From NCBI RefSeq assembly GCF_003966225.1, contig NZ_RXNU01000024.1, positions 1-40,626 on the forward strand: a DNA stretch of 40,626 nucleotides. Direction: 5' to 3'. Below are positions 13,931 through 21,489 of the stretch, one piece after another. This stretch comes from Shewanella canadensis (GTDB lineage Bacteria; Pseudomonadota; Gammaproteobacteria; Enterobacterales; Shewanellaceae). Made by a program: the position numbers and the translations under genes. Below the pieces are notes generated by a model, which ran no database searches, had not been told where the DNA came from, and saw only the letters and a program-made list of their open reading frames with translations. The stretch's first letter is position 1, and every line of letters starts with the position of its first letter.

Positions 13931-15511
13931 ATGTCGATAAAGCGTTACGTTTTCTTACTTTTTGGAGCTTTGATTCTTTTACTGGCGGTAAGTCAGTTAT
14001 TCATCTCTCAGTATTTCAAGTCAGAGCTTCAATCTGAGCTCAGCCACAGCTCTAAAGCCTTGTCTCAGAATTTAGTGAAGGTGTTGATTGATAATGTGGG
14101 TGATGAAAATGAGTTTTTTCGCGAGTTTGATGTTGAGGCGTTAGCCGAGATTGAGGAGGTGGCGGTTGCGTTTGCTGAAGATATTCGTGAGTTAGAGATT
14201 GAAATTAATGAGCTATCCATCGAGATGGAGCAAGAGCTTTCCTCCCCCAATCCTCCTCCACAGATCACCGATGTATATAGACGGGAAATTGCGGAAAGGC
14301 AGGTGGAACTTAAAACACATCTAAAAGCGATGGCTGAGCATGGTCGCGAGATGGAGAGGGCTGAGCGTAAAAACACCATTGAGATCCGCAAAGAGGCGGC
14401 CAGAGAATATCGGCAGCGATTGCATGATGCGGTCAGAGATGTCGAAATCCAGACTGATAATTGGTTAGATAGCGGCAGCATCGCTATCGTTGAAGGCGGT
14501 AAAGATGTCACGTTTACTATGACAAATGACTTTAACCTCTCTAACGAGAAGACAAATACCGAACTCGAACGTTTCAACGATTCTATGTTACTGCTTATCC
14601 TGGTGACATCTTTAGTGGCCTTGATGCTGGCTTACCTTCTGAGTCATTACGTCAGTGCTCCTCTTTCAAAACTTGCCGTGGGACACCAAAAACTCGGGGA
14701 GGGGGAGCTGGGTTATCAGCTTAAAGAGGAGGGAGTGAAAGAGCTGAAACAGATCTTAACCGGATTCAATGCCATGAGCCGAAAGTTGTCATTGCTCAGT
14801 GAAAAAGAGCACCTAATGAGTCAACAGCAGCAGTTGGCTGAGCTAGGTGAGGTGACTCGTGGCATTGCTCATAGCCTGCGAAATCCGCTACACACGGTTG
14901 GTTTACTGTCTGATGGAGTCGTCTTAGCCGACAGTGCCGAAGAGCGCTCACAGCTGATACTGAAGATCCAACAAAAAATATCCATGATGGATAAGAGCAT
15001 CCAGTCATTGTTGACCCTGTCGAGTAATGAGGTGAACAGAAACGGTTCGGTGCCTTTGACCGCGATCATTCAGGATATCTTGCTGGAACTGTCTATCAAC
15101 GGCTCCAAACCTGCGATCAACTTCGACTGTGATGATGCCAGTATCAGTGTACTCGGCGCAGAATCCGAGTTACGCAGTATCTTGCATGCCGTGATAATTA
15201 ACGCTGTGGAAGCGACACCTGACGAAGGCGATGTCAGTATCGGATTAAAAGTCGAAGAGGAGGCTTATCACGTTATTGTCACTGACACAGGCAGTGGGAT
15301 CCTCCCAGAGGTTCGTGAGCGCTTATCTCAACCCCATGTCACCACGAAAGCGGAAGGCACCGGGATGGGGATATACATTGCAGAGCGTCTGCTTAAGGGG
15401 CATTACGGTGGTGACTTAGTGTTTCAGGATAATCCCGATGGGGGCACGATAGTGACAATCAGTTTCAAACGACCCAGTGCAAATACCAGTATTGATGAGA
15501 CATTAAAATGA
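13931..15511 (+). CDS. Sensor histidine kinase with a coiled-coil periplasmic domain (ZraS/NtrB-type)
   Basis: A 526-residue inner-membrane kinase. Helix 1 is at about 6-27; a periplasmic domain of about 190 residues (28-216) is dominated by charged helices (residues 70-102 and 115-175, rich in Glu, Arg and Lys). Helix 2 is at about 218-239, HAMP at about 241-293, and the H-box RGIAHSLRNPLH carries His314. The N-box is HAVIINAVEATP, G1 DTGSGI and G2 GTGMGIYIAERLL. The start has GAGG seven bases upstream. Its stop overlaps the regulator start (ATGA), so the two are translationally coupled. The helical sensor resembles in composition the secreted protein encoded divergently; direct binding is an inference. 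Confidence 0.85.
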   Translation: MSIKRYVFLLFGALILLLAVSQLFISQYFKSELQSELSHSSKALSQNLVKVLIDNVGDENEFFREFDVEALAEIEEVAVAFAEDIRELEIEINELSIEMEQELSSPNPPPQITDVYRREIAERQVELKTHLKAMAEHGREMERAERKNTIEIRKEAAREYRQRLHDAVRDVEIQTDNWLDSGSIAIVEGGKDVTFTMTNDFNLSNEKTNTELERFNDSMLLLILVTSLVALMLAYLLSHYVSAPLSKLAVGHQKLGEGELGYQLKEEGVKELKQILTGFNAMSRKLSLLSEKEHLMSQQQQLAELGEVTRGIAHSLRNPLHTVGLLSDGVVLADSAEERSQLILKIQQKISMMDKSIQSLLTLSSNEVNRNGSVPLTAIIQDILLELSINGSKPAINFDCDDASISVLGAESELRSILHAVIINAVEATPDEGDVSIGLKVEEEAYHVIVTDTGSGILPEVRERLSQPHVTTKAEGTGMGIYIAERLLKGHYGGDLVFQDNPDGGTIVTISFKRPSANTSIDETLK

Positions 15512-16860
15512 AACAGCAACCCCTTAAAATTTTAGTCGTAGAAGATGAGCCCGATCAACGTAGCCTGATCACCAAGATGTTGGCCGCCAATGGTTATCAA
15601 ATCAGCAGTGCTGCGAGCGTAGAAGAAGCCATTGTAATGATTAAATCGGATCTTCCTGATCTGGTTTTTTCCGATTGGAAATTAGGACAACTCAGTGGCA
15701 TGGATCTGCTGATCTACGTCCGCCACGAACATCCGGACATGGGCTTTATCATAGCGACGGCTTACGGCACGATAACTCATGCCGTCGATGCCATGCAGGC
15801 GGGGGCCGATGATTACCTGGCTAAACCTTATCAAAGGCAGTCCCTGTTATTAGCCATCGATAAAGTGGCCAAATCATTAGTCTTGAAAAAACAAAACCGC
15901 AGGCTGACTTCCGAACTGTCCCAACAACAGGAACTGGTGGGGTTAGTCGGCAAAGCGCCCTGTATGCAGAAGGTTTACACTCGGGTTCAACGCGTCAGCG
16001 CCACCGATGCAACAGTGCTCATCGGCGGGGAGAGTGGGACGGGCAAAGAGCTCGCGGCTCGGGCCCTCTATCAGCTTTCACAGAGAAAACATAAACCGTT
16101 TATTGCGATTAACTGTGGTGCCATACCTGAGTCGCTTGCAGAAGCCGAGCTGTTTGGTGCAGAAAAGGGGGCATTTACCGGTGCAACAGCACTGAAGATC
16201 GGTAAGCTTGAAGCTGCCGATGGCGGGACCGTCTTTCTCGATGAGATTGGCGAACTGCCATTACTGCAACAGACAAATTTGCTTAGGTTCCTGCAGGAGG
16301 GAGTGATCAGTCGTTTGGGACAAAATGGGGAGATTAAGTTGGATGTCAGGGTCATTGCGGCGACCCACAGAGATCTACAACACGAGGTGAAAGAGGGGCG
16401 CTTTCGGGAAGATCTCTACTACCGATTGAATGTTGTGCCGATCCATATGCCGCCTCTGCGCGACAGACAGGAGGATATTGGCAGGCTGGTCGAACATTTT
16501 CTTAAGCTCAATAGCAGCCAATACAAGATGGATCTCCCCAAATTATCCGCAGCTACCATGAAACAGTTACTCGATTACCCTTGGCCCGGTAATGTCAGAG
16601 AGTTGGCAAACCGTATCGAGCGTTTCGTTTTGCTTGGCGATGAAGAGGAGATGGTTGAAGAACTGAGTGGCCAACCTCGACCCATAAACGCCAGCCAGTT
16701 TTCACTGCCCGAAACCGGTATTGAATGGGAGGCATTCGAGAAAGACTGCCTGGAGCAAGCGATGAATAAGCACCAAGGCAACCGAACTAAGGCCGCCAAG
16801 TTTCTGGGACTCAGTTACAAGGCATTCCTGTATCGGCTAGAGAAGTATCATTTGGTGTAG
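15508..16860 (+). CDS. Sigma-54-dependent response regulator, NtrC/ZraR type
   Basis: A 450-residue activator with three domains. The receiver (1-120) has acidic pocket EDE, Asp56 as phosphorylation site and Lys106. The AAA+ domain (145-375) has Walker A GESGTGKE at 174-181, the sigma-54 contact loop GAFTGA at 221-226, Walker B TVFLDE, and arginine-rich RFREDLYYRLNV. The Fis-type helix-turn-helix at the end is NRTKAAKFLGLSYKAFLYRL. All residues needed for sigma-54 remodelling are present. Size and order match ZraR (441 residues). It is encoded with the kinase by a four-base overlap. The likely target is the -24/-12 promoter at 13700-13715, in front of the secreted coiled-coil gene. Confidence 0.92.
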   Translation: MKQQPLKILVVEDEPDQRSLITKMLAANGYQISSAASVEEAIVMIKSDLPDLVFSDWKLGQLSGMDLLIYVRHEHPDMGFIIATAYGTITHAVDAMQAGADDYLAKPYQRQSLLLAIDKVAKSLVLKKQNRRLTSELSQQQELVGLVGKAPCMQKVYTRVQRVSATDATVLIGGESGTGKELAARALYQLSQRKHKPFIAINCGAIPESLAEAELFGAEKGAFTGATALKIGKLEAADGGTVFLDEIGELPLLQQTNLLRFLQEGVISRLGQNGEIKLDVRVIAATHRDLQHEVKEGRFREDLYYRLNVVPIHMPPLRDRQEDIGRLVEHFLKLNSSQYKMDLPKLSAATMKQLLDYPWPGNVRELANRIERFVLLGDEEEMVEELSGQPRPINASQFSLPETGIEWEAFEKDCLEQAMNKHQGNRTKAAKFLGLSYKAFLYRLEKYHLV

Positions 16861-16907
16861 TTATGAAGTAGAGATTATTAACATACCTAGTGAATATTAT
16901 TAATAAT

Positions 16908-16932
16908 GTCGGTGTGATAAAAACACGCCGAC
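16908..16932. terminator. Hairpin downstream of the regulator gene
   Basis: GTCGGTGTG and CACGCCGAC form a nine-pair stem (one G-U) around an A-rich loop, about 50 bp after the stop codon. Only scattered T residues follow, so it is a weak intrinsic terminator or an RNA-stabilising hairpin. Confidence 0.45.
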
Positions 16933-17090
16933 TTATTAGTAAATAGTGTGAATTTAATTGCGAGTTAATATTGTTTTAAGGTTTGTGTTTGCAAAAGGGG
17001 GTTATTGATGCAGCGTACGGTTTACTTTATTGTTGTTCAAGGGTTTTAGTTTAAATATACTCTGTAAGTGTAATTATTAATTGTTTGGTA

Positions 17091-17118
17091 TTGACATATG
17101 TTCTCAGGCTTTTATAAT
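17091..17118 (+). promoter_or_regulatory. Near-consensus sigma-70 promoter of the mgtE leader
   Basis: TTGACA and TATAAT, both perfect hexamers, are separated by 16 bp. The predicted transcript starts near 17125, about 585 nt before the mgtE start codon and about 25 nt before the first mini-ORF. A promoter this strong on a transporter gene suggests that control is exerted later, in the leader. Confidence 0.8.
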
Positions 17119-17149
17119 TCAGCTCAAACTTATTAGGCGAGGCCATTCC

Positions 17150-17215
17150 ATGGACGTAGACTGTTTAAAGGGAACTAGCAGAAGCTGTATTGAGGCGTTG
17201 ATTATAATAAAATGA
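17150..17215 (+). CDS. Leader mini-ORF 1 of mgtE (21 codons)
   Basis: Predicted peptide of 21 residues beginning MDVDC and ending IIIK before TGA. AGGCGAGG stands seven bases before the ATG, a strong ribosome site, and the ORF begins about 25 nt after the predicted transcription start. The N-terminus is acidic. Its conservation cannot be tested here. It could be a real leader peptide whose translation governs the downstream RNA, or a chance ORF behind a purine-rich stretch. Confidence 0.5.
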   Translation: MDVDCLKGTSRSCIEALIIIK

Positions 17216-17232
17216 TCAGATTTGATTTATTT

Positions 17233-17290
17233 CAGTCCCCCTCCTTGTTTTTGTTTCTAGTGCTCCCCTGCCTCTGATTTTGTTACATGT
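17233..17290 (+). promoter_or_regulatory. Pyrimidine-rich, G-poor leader segment (possible Rho site)
   Basis: Between the two mini-ORFs the RNA is rich in C and U with few G residues (for example CAGTCCCCCTCCTTG and GCTCCCCTGCCTCTG). Such stretches are typical of Rho loading sites. A second one lies at 17528-17612, just after mini-ORF 2. The function is inferred from base composition only. Confidence 0.35.
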
Positions 17291-17458
17291 GATTCAATTA
17301 ACTGATTTTTCATCATGCTTAGATTTTAAGCCTTGTTTTAAACGTTAGGGTTTGAGTTCTCTCATTGTATTTCAACTTCTTAGCGGTTTACCTGCCCGTT
17401 CTGTCACTGTGTTTGAGTGGTGGTTTTTTAGTTTTCATTTATCAATTAGGAGTTTTTA

Positions 17459-17515
17459 ATGGAAAGCGATATCCCTCCGAGTAGAGAAAACAGTCTAGGT
17501 GGATGTATGCAGTGA
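17459..17515 (+). CDS. Leader mini-ORF 2 of mgtE (18 codons, MESDIPP...)
   Basis: The ORF encodes MESDIPPSRENSLGGCMQ. AGGAG lies six bases before its ATG, as good a ribosome site as any in the window. The acidic and proline-rich start (E, D, P, P within seven residues) is the type of nascent chain known to destabilise ribosomes when Mg2+ is low, as used by the E. coli mgtA leader peptide MgtL. The stop is followed by a pyrimidine-rich, G-poor segment and then mgtE about 195 nt later. A Mg2+-sensing role is an inference from this arrangement. Confidence 0.6.
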   Translation: MESDIPPSRENSLGGCMQ

Positions 17516-17527
17516 AACTAGTTATAT

Positions 17528-17612
17528 ATTTAGTTACCCTCTCTGATTTATCAATTCCCACCTTGCTGTTCACCTAATTACATTTACTAATTAACCTCTT
17601 CTTGTTGTTATT
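17528..17612 (+). promoter_or_regulatory. Second pyrimidine-rich segment after mini-ORF 2 (possible Rho site)
   Basis: Blocks such as ACCCTCTCTG, TTCCCACCTTGC, TTCACCTAATTAC and AACCTCTTCTTG contain many C and very few G residues. Placed right behind the mini-ORF stop, this could let Rho load when ribosomes leave the leader normally. No strong intrinsic terminator is seen between here and mgtE. Confidence 0.4.
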
Positions 17613-17710
17613 ATAGGACAAGGTGATTACTGCTATCCATTAATTACTCTGTTGTTTAGTACGAAACGGTGAAGAGAAGTTTAAAATCCTATTTTATGGG
17701 AGGGCTTTAC

Positions 17711-18991
17711 ATGCCAGGTATTACAGCAAACACTTCAAATGTTATTAATGACGGTTTACTTTTTGATTTCGAACTATTAAATATAGGTCGTTCTCAATTT
17801 AAAAATGAAGAAACCAACAATCAATTAATTATTTTCATTCAAACAAAAAGTAGTGGTGTCATCCAGCGTTGGCTAGAGAATCAATCTCTGATGCATTACT
17901 TTCATATCTATAAGTGCCTGCCTAAGGCTGAGCAGGATGTCATTTATCGCGTTATGCCTGCTTGCTTTAAGAGCGATATGGAAAAAATCAACGCCGAGGC
18001 ACACCCGGTTATCGCAGTCGCTGCAATAAGCCCTCAGCTTTGTTTTACTGGTGATATGCGGGTAGGCGAAGCTATCGACAAGATACTGCTAGCTTGTGAC
18101 TCATTCGACGGTCGAGTGGTTTTCGTCATCGATGAACAGGGCTGTTATCGTTTCACCTTAGAATTACACCAACTACTTAAGCATGAGCAATCAACACTGT
18201 TAGCAGACATTGCTCATTGTGTTGAACCATGCCATGTCAGTACAGATAGAGAGATGGCTGTCACCCAACTACACCTCAGTGATTATGACCATCTACCTTT
18301 AGTCGACCTTTGGGGTAAGCCTGTCGGAGTTTTATATGCCAAAGAGGCGATGTCAGTATTGCGACAAGAGCAAACTCAAGATGTCGAAATGTTGATGGGC
18401 ATTCAGGGGGATCACGATGATACACCCTATATGCAGACGACAGTATTGGAACACGTTAAGAAACGCATTTTCTGGATAGTAGGCTTATCTGCAGTTGGCA
18501 TTTTATCTGGCATGGTGATCCAAAGTTATGATGATGCGATTATGGCACTGACTATTCTGGCGCTATATATGCCTATGGTTGCAGATACGGGTGGTAACGC
18601 CGGGAGTCAAGCGGCAACGGTGATCGTCCGATCTATGGCATTGGGTGAACTGAAGCTTAAAAATTGGTGCGATGTATTATGGAAAGAGTTGCGTGTGTCG
18701 CTGTTTATCGGTTTTGGGCTTGCGTGCGTCTCTTTTGCTAAAGTGTATTTTCTCTCCCACAGTGCTTATTTACCAGGCAATATTACTTTATCCATGCTTG
18801 GAAGTGCAATTGCATTAGCGCTATTCATTCAGGTGGTTACTGCGACGGTAATAGGCGCAGCTTTACCACTAGTCGCAAAGCTATGTAGACAAGATCCCGC
18901 CGTCATCGCCAGTCCTGCCATTACCACCATAGTGGATGTCACTGGTCTACTTATTTACTTCTATGTTACATCATTGATTTTACTTAATTAA
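17711..18991 (+). CDS. mgtE: Magnesium transporter MgtE
   Basis: About 426 residues from the ATG with GGGAGGG six bases upstream; an in-frame GTG 14 codons earlier is less likely. The N-terminal domain (about 1-110) is followed by a CBS-pair region (about 110-225; SDYDHLPLVDLWGKPVGVL), a connecting helix, and five C-terminal membrane helices. The pore signature PMVADTGGNAGSQAATVIVRSMALGEL is intact. MgtE is a dimeric Mg2+ channel gated by Mg2+ bound to its N and CBS domains. It has a long leader with two mini-ORFs and its own promoter. The N-terminal region is divergent from textbook MgtE, so Mg2+ gating details may differ. Confidence 0.92.
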   Translation: MPGITANTSNVINDGLLFDFELLNIGRSQFKNEETNNQLIIFIQTKSSGVIQRWLENQSLMHYFHIYKCLPKAEQDVIYRVMPACFKSDMEKINAEAHPVIAVAAISPQLCFTGDMRVGEAIDKILLACDSFDGRVVFVIDEQGCYRFTLELHQLLKHEQSTLLADIAHCVEPCHVSTDREMAVTQLHLSDYDHLPLVDLWGKPVGVLYAKEAMSVLRQEQTQDVEMLMGIQGDHDDTPYMQTTVLEHVKKRIFWIVGLSAVGILSGMVIQSYDDAIMALTILALYMPMVADTGGNAGSQAATVIVRSMALGELKLKNWCDVLWKELRVSLFIGFGLACVSFAKVYFLSHSAYLPGNITLSMLGSAIALALFIQVVTATVIGAALPLVAKLCRQDPAVIASPAITTIVDVTGLLIYFYVTSLILLN

Positions 18992-19012
18992 CCTTATACG
19001 GATTAGTTTGTC

Positions 19013-19047
19013 ACTGACTTTACTCATTAGTATTACGTAGAGTCAGT
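19013..19047. terminator. Inverted repeat after mgtE
   Basis: ACTGACT and AGTCAGT flank a 21-base region with further pairing (TTAC/GTA), starting 21 bp after the mgtE stop. It is T-poor, so termination here is uncertain. Confidence 0.35.
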
Positions 19048-19166
19048 CGTTCTCCAATGTTTCACGTAAATCAGCGACTAAGTTGATGACTAGACTCGCT
19101 TGTATGACTCTCTGTTGAAGTTTTGGTTTAGACCGCACCAAGGTGATGGATGTAAACCAGCACTGA

Positions 19167-19284
19167 GACAAAGTTGCGCTGAATGAACGGCTATATCCGG
19201 TGTGAGTTAGTTTGTTAAACCACCCGCCGCTGAAAACGGGTTGGTGTTATCAGATTGGCTTGTTTAAAGGGGGTTATTGATGTG
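19167..19284 (-). pseudogene. Decayed copy of the araC 3' end and araC-lysE intergenic region
   Basis: On the minus strand this stretch still encodes FKQANLITPTRFQRRVV followed by a stop, against FKQAYLITPANFQRRVV plus stop in the intact AraC gene near 21490. The homology continues past the stop into the araC-lysE spacer (GACAAAGTTGCGCTGAAT versus GACAAAATTGCGCTGAAT near 21414). A frame disruption lies just upstream of the FKQA codons. It is a relic of a duplication, in the same orientation as the intact copy. Confidence 0.75.
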
Positions 19285-19304
19285 CCTCTCTTCTCCGGGA
19301 GGCA
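19281..19304. repeat. GTGCCTC/GAGGCAC hairpin
   Basis: GTGCCTC and GAGGCAC form a seven-pair stem immediately next to the araC relic. No T run follows on either strand. It may be the breakpoint of the duplicated segment. Confidence 0.4.
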
Positions 19305-19429
19305 CCTCTCCTCATACCTCAAAAGTTCCTTCATTACTCAAGGATGCTGGCTATACTTTTACTCGAGTAAGATTCGTTAATCCTGCAAGGTAAATATCGA
19401 ATGTTCAGTTATCGATAGAGAGTATTGTT

Positions 19430-20662
19430 ATGTCAAAAAATCATAGAGTTGATTCAAACCATCAAGATAAAGAGATCCCCATAGCTAAGCTAAAACCCGG
19501 TATGTATGTCGTCTCAATCTCGAGCGAGAATGGGAGTGTCAGCGTTAAATCTGAAGGGTATGTGCTAAATGCCTCCAGTATTAATCAGTTGATCCAATCC
19601 GGGATATCCCATGTCGTCGTCGACCCCTCCAGAGAAAAGAAAACAGAAAAAATTGATAAAGTATTGCCGGATATAGGCGCGAGTGCTTTAGATAAGAAAA
19701 GGGAAAAGCCTGAGATCTCTCTCGAGCAAGAGATGAAAGCGGCGAATAAACTCTATGACAATGCGAAAAGTTTACAGCAGAAGATGATTCATGCCATCAC
19801 CGAGGGCAAAGTAATCGATGTTGAAGGAATACAAGAAAGTACCAATGCTATTGTTGATTCAATATTCAGAAATCAAGATGCGCTCTCCTGTTTATCTCGT
19901 TTAAGGATTAAAGATGACTACTTAGTGGAGCATTCGCTTAATAGTTCGATCTTAATGACGATATTTGCAAAGCATCTGGATGTCGACAGAGCGACGATTG
20001 AACAACTCGCCCTTGGTGCTTTCTTGCATGATATTGGTAAGGTGATGATCCCCGATGAGATCCTCTGTAAACCGGGTAAACTCACATTGCCTGAATATGA
20101 GATTATAAAGAACCATGTGTCTTTGGGCGTCAATATTTTAGAAGATACGCCGCATATCTCCCATATGGTGATGAGTATGATAAAGGAGCATCATGAGCGC
20201 ATCGACGGCAGCGGCTACCCATTACAATTAAGCGCCGACTCAATTTCAAAGTACGGCCGTATGATCGCAATCGTAGACAGTTACGATGCCATGACGGCTG
20301 AGCGGGTGTTTAAGTCCGGGGTTCATCCGATCACCGCGTTTAAAAACCTGATTAAAGAGTCTCCTTCCTGTTATGACGATGCTCTGGTAGAGCAATTTAT
20401 TCAATGTTTAGGCGTCTATCCTGTTGGCACTCTTGTCGAACTTAACAGTGGCAAGCTTGGCCTGATTAGTCGATTAAACAAGAAGAAGCCGCTACACCCT
20501 TATGTTCGTGTTTTTTATAACACCCGATTAAAGCAAGCTATTGCAATGGAAGAGGTGGATCTGAGTCGTTCAAAATATAAAGACCAGATCGATCGCTGTA
20601 TTAAACCTGAGGAATTTAACATTAACCTGCTCGGTTTCTTTAAAGCCGCGTTTCTTGATTGA
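19430..20662 (+). CDS. HD-GYP domain protein with N-terminal DUF3391 (second copy)
   Basis: A 410-residue cytoplasmic protein with the same architecture as the gene at 4206-5471. DUF3391 (about 15-70; IPIAKLKPGMYVVSI ... QSGISHVVVDPS) is followed by a charged linker and HD-GYP domain (about 150-330). The catalytic set is complete: HD at 200-201 in FLHDIGKVMIPD, HH at 254-255 and DGSGYP at 259-264, then VDSYDAMTAER. It is predicted to degrade cyclic di-GMP. This copy is closer to the HD-GYP consensus than the first. It stands alone, between the araC relic and the convergent lysE gene, and thus lies inside the segment bounded by the duplicated araC end. Confidence 0.92.
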   Translation: MSKNHRVDSNHQDKEIPIAKLKPGMYVVSISSENGSVSVKSEGYVLNASSINQLIQSGISHVVVDPSREKKTEKIDKVLPDIGASALDKKREKPEISLEQEMKAANKLYDNAKSLQQKMIHAITEGKVIDVEGIQESTNAIVDSIFRNQDALSCLSRLRIKDDYLVEHSLNSSILMTIFAKHLDVDRATIEQLALGAFLHDIGKVMIPDEILCKPGKLTLPEYEIIKNHVSLGVNILEDTPHISHMVMSMIKEHHERIDGSGYPLQLSADSISKYGRMIAIVDSYDAMTAERVFKSGVHPITAFKNLIKESPSCYDDALVEQFIQCLGVYPVGTLVELNSGKLGLISRLNKKKPLHPYVRVFYNTRLKQAIAMEEVDLSRSKYKDQIDRCIKPEEFNINLLGFFKAAFLD

Positions 20663-20714
20663 TGAAGCTAAATGGACAGAGGCGCGCCATCAAGAGGTTC
20701 TCTTAACATTAGGC

Positions 20715-21365
20715 TCAGAACAGCCCGGACACAATAATGAAGGCTACGCTGACAAACAGGAGTCCGGTGAGTAGGTTGATGACAGGCGTAGCCTTGCGGA
20801 TCGTCTGTTGTATGGAGGGCTTTGACAATACTAATGCGATAAATACAAACCAGAATAAGGATAAAACCAGCAAAATAACGGCTGCGCAAACCTTTGTCGC
20901 CAGGCTCACTTCAGGGGTTATCATGGCAGAGAACAGGGTGATAAAAAATACCATGGCCTTTGGGTTAAGCAGGTTAGTGTACAGGCCCTGCATAAACCCT
21001 TGTGATGGCGTTAATTGATTGAATATTTTTGTCGTTTCTTTCTCTACGCGTCTTGCCTTAAAGTTCTGTAGGGTACTGATTATGGCATTTATCCCCATCC
21101 AGCCCAGATAACTTGCCCCTGCCAGCTGCACGATAATAAATAGGGTATTTGAGCTTTTAATCAGCAGGCTGACTCCGGTTAAACTCAACAGGGTGTGCAG
21201 CAAAATAGCAATGGAAATACCGACCGCAGAGGCAACGGCGGTCACTCTTCTCTCTTGGCTGGCCATTTTTACGACTAACGCAAAGTCTGGGCCCGGACTG
21301 GCCAATGCGACGCTGTGAATGACGGCAAGTGAAACGAGTAAACTAAGATCCATTAAATTATCCAT
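20715..21365 (-). CDS. LysE/RhtB family amino-acid exporter
   Basis: About 216 residues (212 if the second nearby ATG is used); no strong ribosome site decides between the two starts, and an upstream in-frame start would add a hydrophilic stretch unlike the family. Six membrane helices are visible. The N-terminal signature HSVALASPGPDFALVVKMASQ and the central LGWMGINAI and YTNLLNPKAMVFFITLFS blocks are those of the LysE/RhtB exporters, which release amino acids or homoserine lactone-like compounds. It lies downstream of an AraC regulator on the same strand with a 124-bp gap, a common pairing in which the regulator controls the exporter. Confidence 0.88.
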   Translation of the reverse strand: MDNLMDLSLLVSLAVIHSVALASPGPDFALVVKMASQERRVTAVASAVGISIAILLHTLLSLTGVSLLIKSSNTLFIIVQLAGASYLGWMGINAIISTLQNFKARRVEKETTKIFNQLTPSQGFMQGLYTNLLNPKAMVFFITLFSAMITPEVSLATKVCAAVILLVLSLFWFVFIALVLSKPSIQQTIRKATPVINLLTGLLFVSVAFIIVSGLF

Positions 21366-21489
21366 AAAGTAATTATTGTAGTCATCATGCCGTGTCTCGA
21401 TGCGCCGTGATAGGACAAAATTGCGCTGAATAAAAACAGCCATATCTGGTTTGAGTCGGTTTGAGTCAGAGTTGGTTTGAGTTAGTAGA

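Noticed and set aside
17120..17200. An M-box (ykoK) Mg2+ riboswitch, because ATTAGGCGAGGCC resembles the conserved GTTAGGTGAGGC of that RNA
   Set aside because: The other conserved M-box blocks (such as the AATGTCG and GGGTCAACAG segments) are missing, and the GGCGAGG is better explained as the ribosome site of mini-ORF 1. A covariance-model search would settle it.
17619..17640. A third mini-ORF (GTG ATT ACT GCT ATC CAT TAA) before mgtE
   Set aside because: Only six codons, with a GTG start and a poorly spaced ribosome site.
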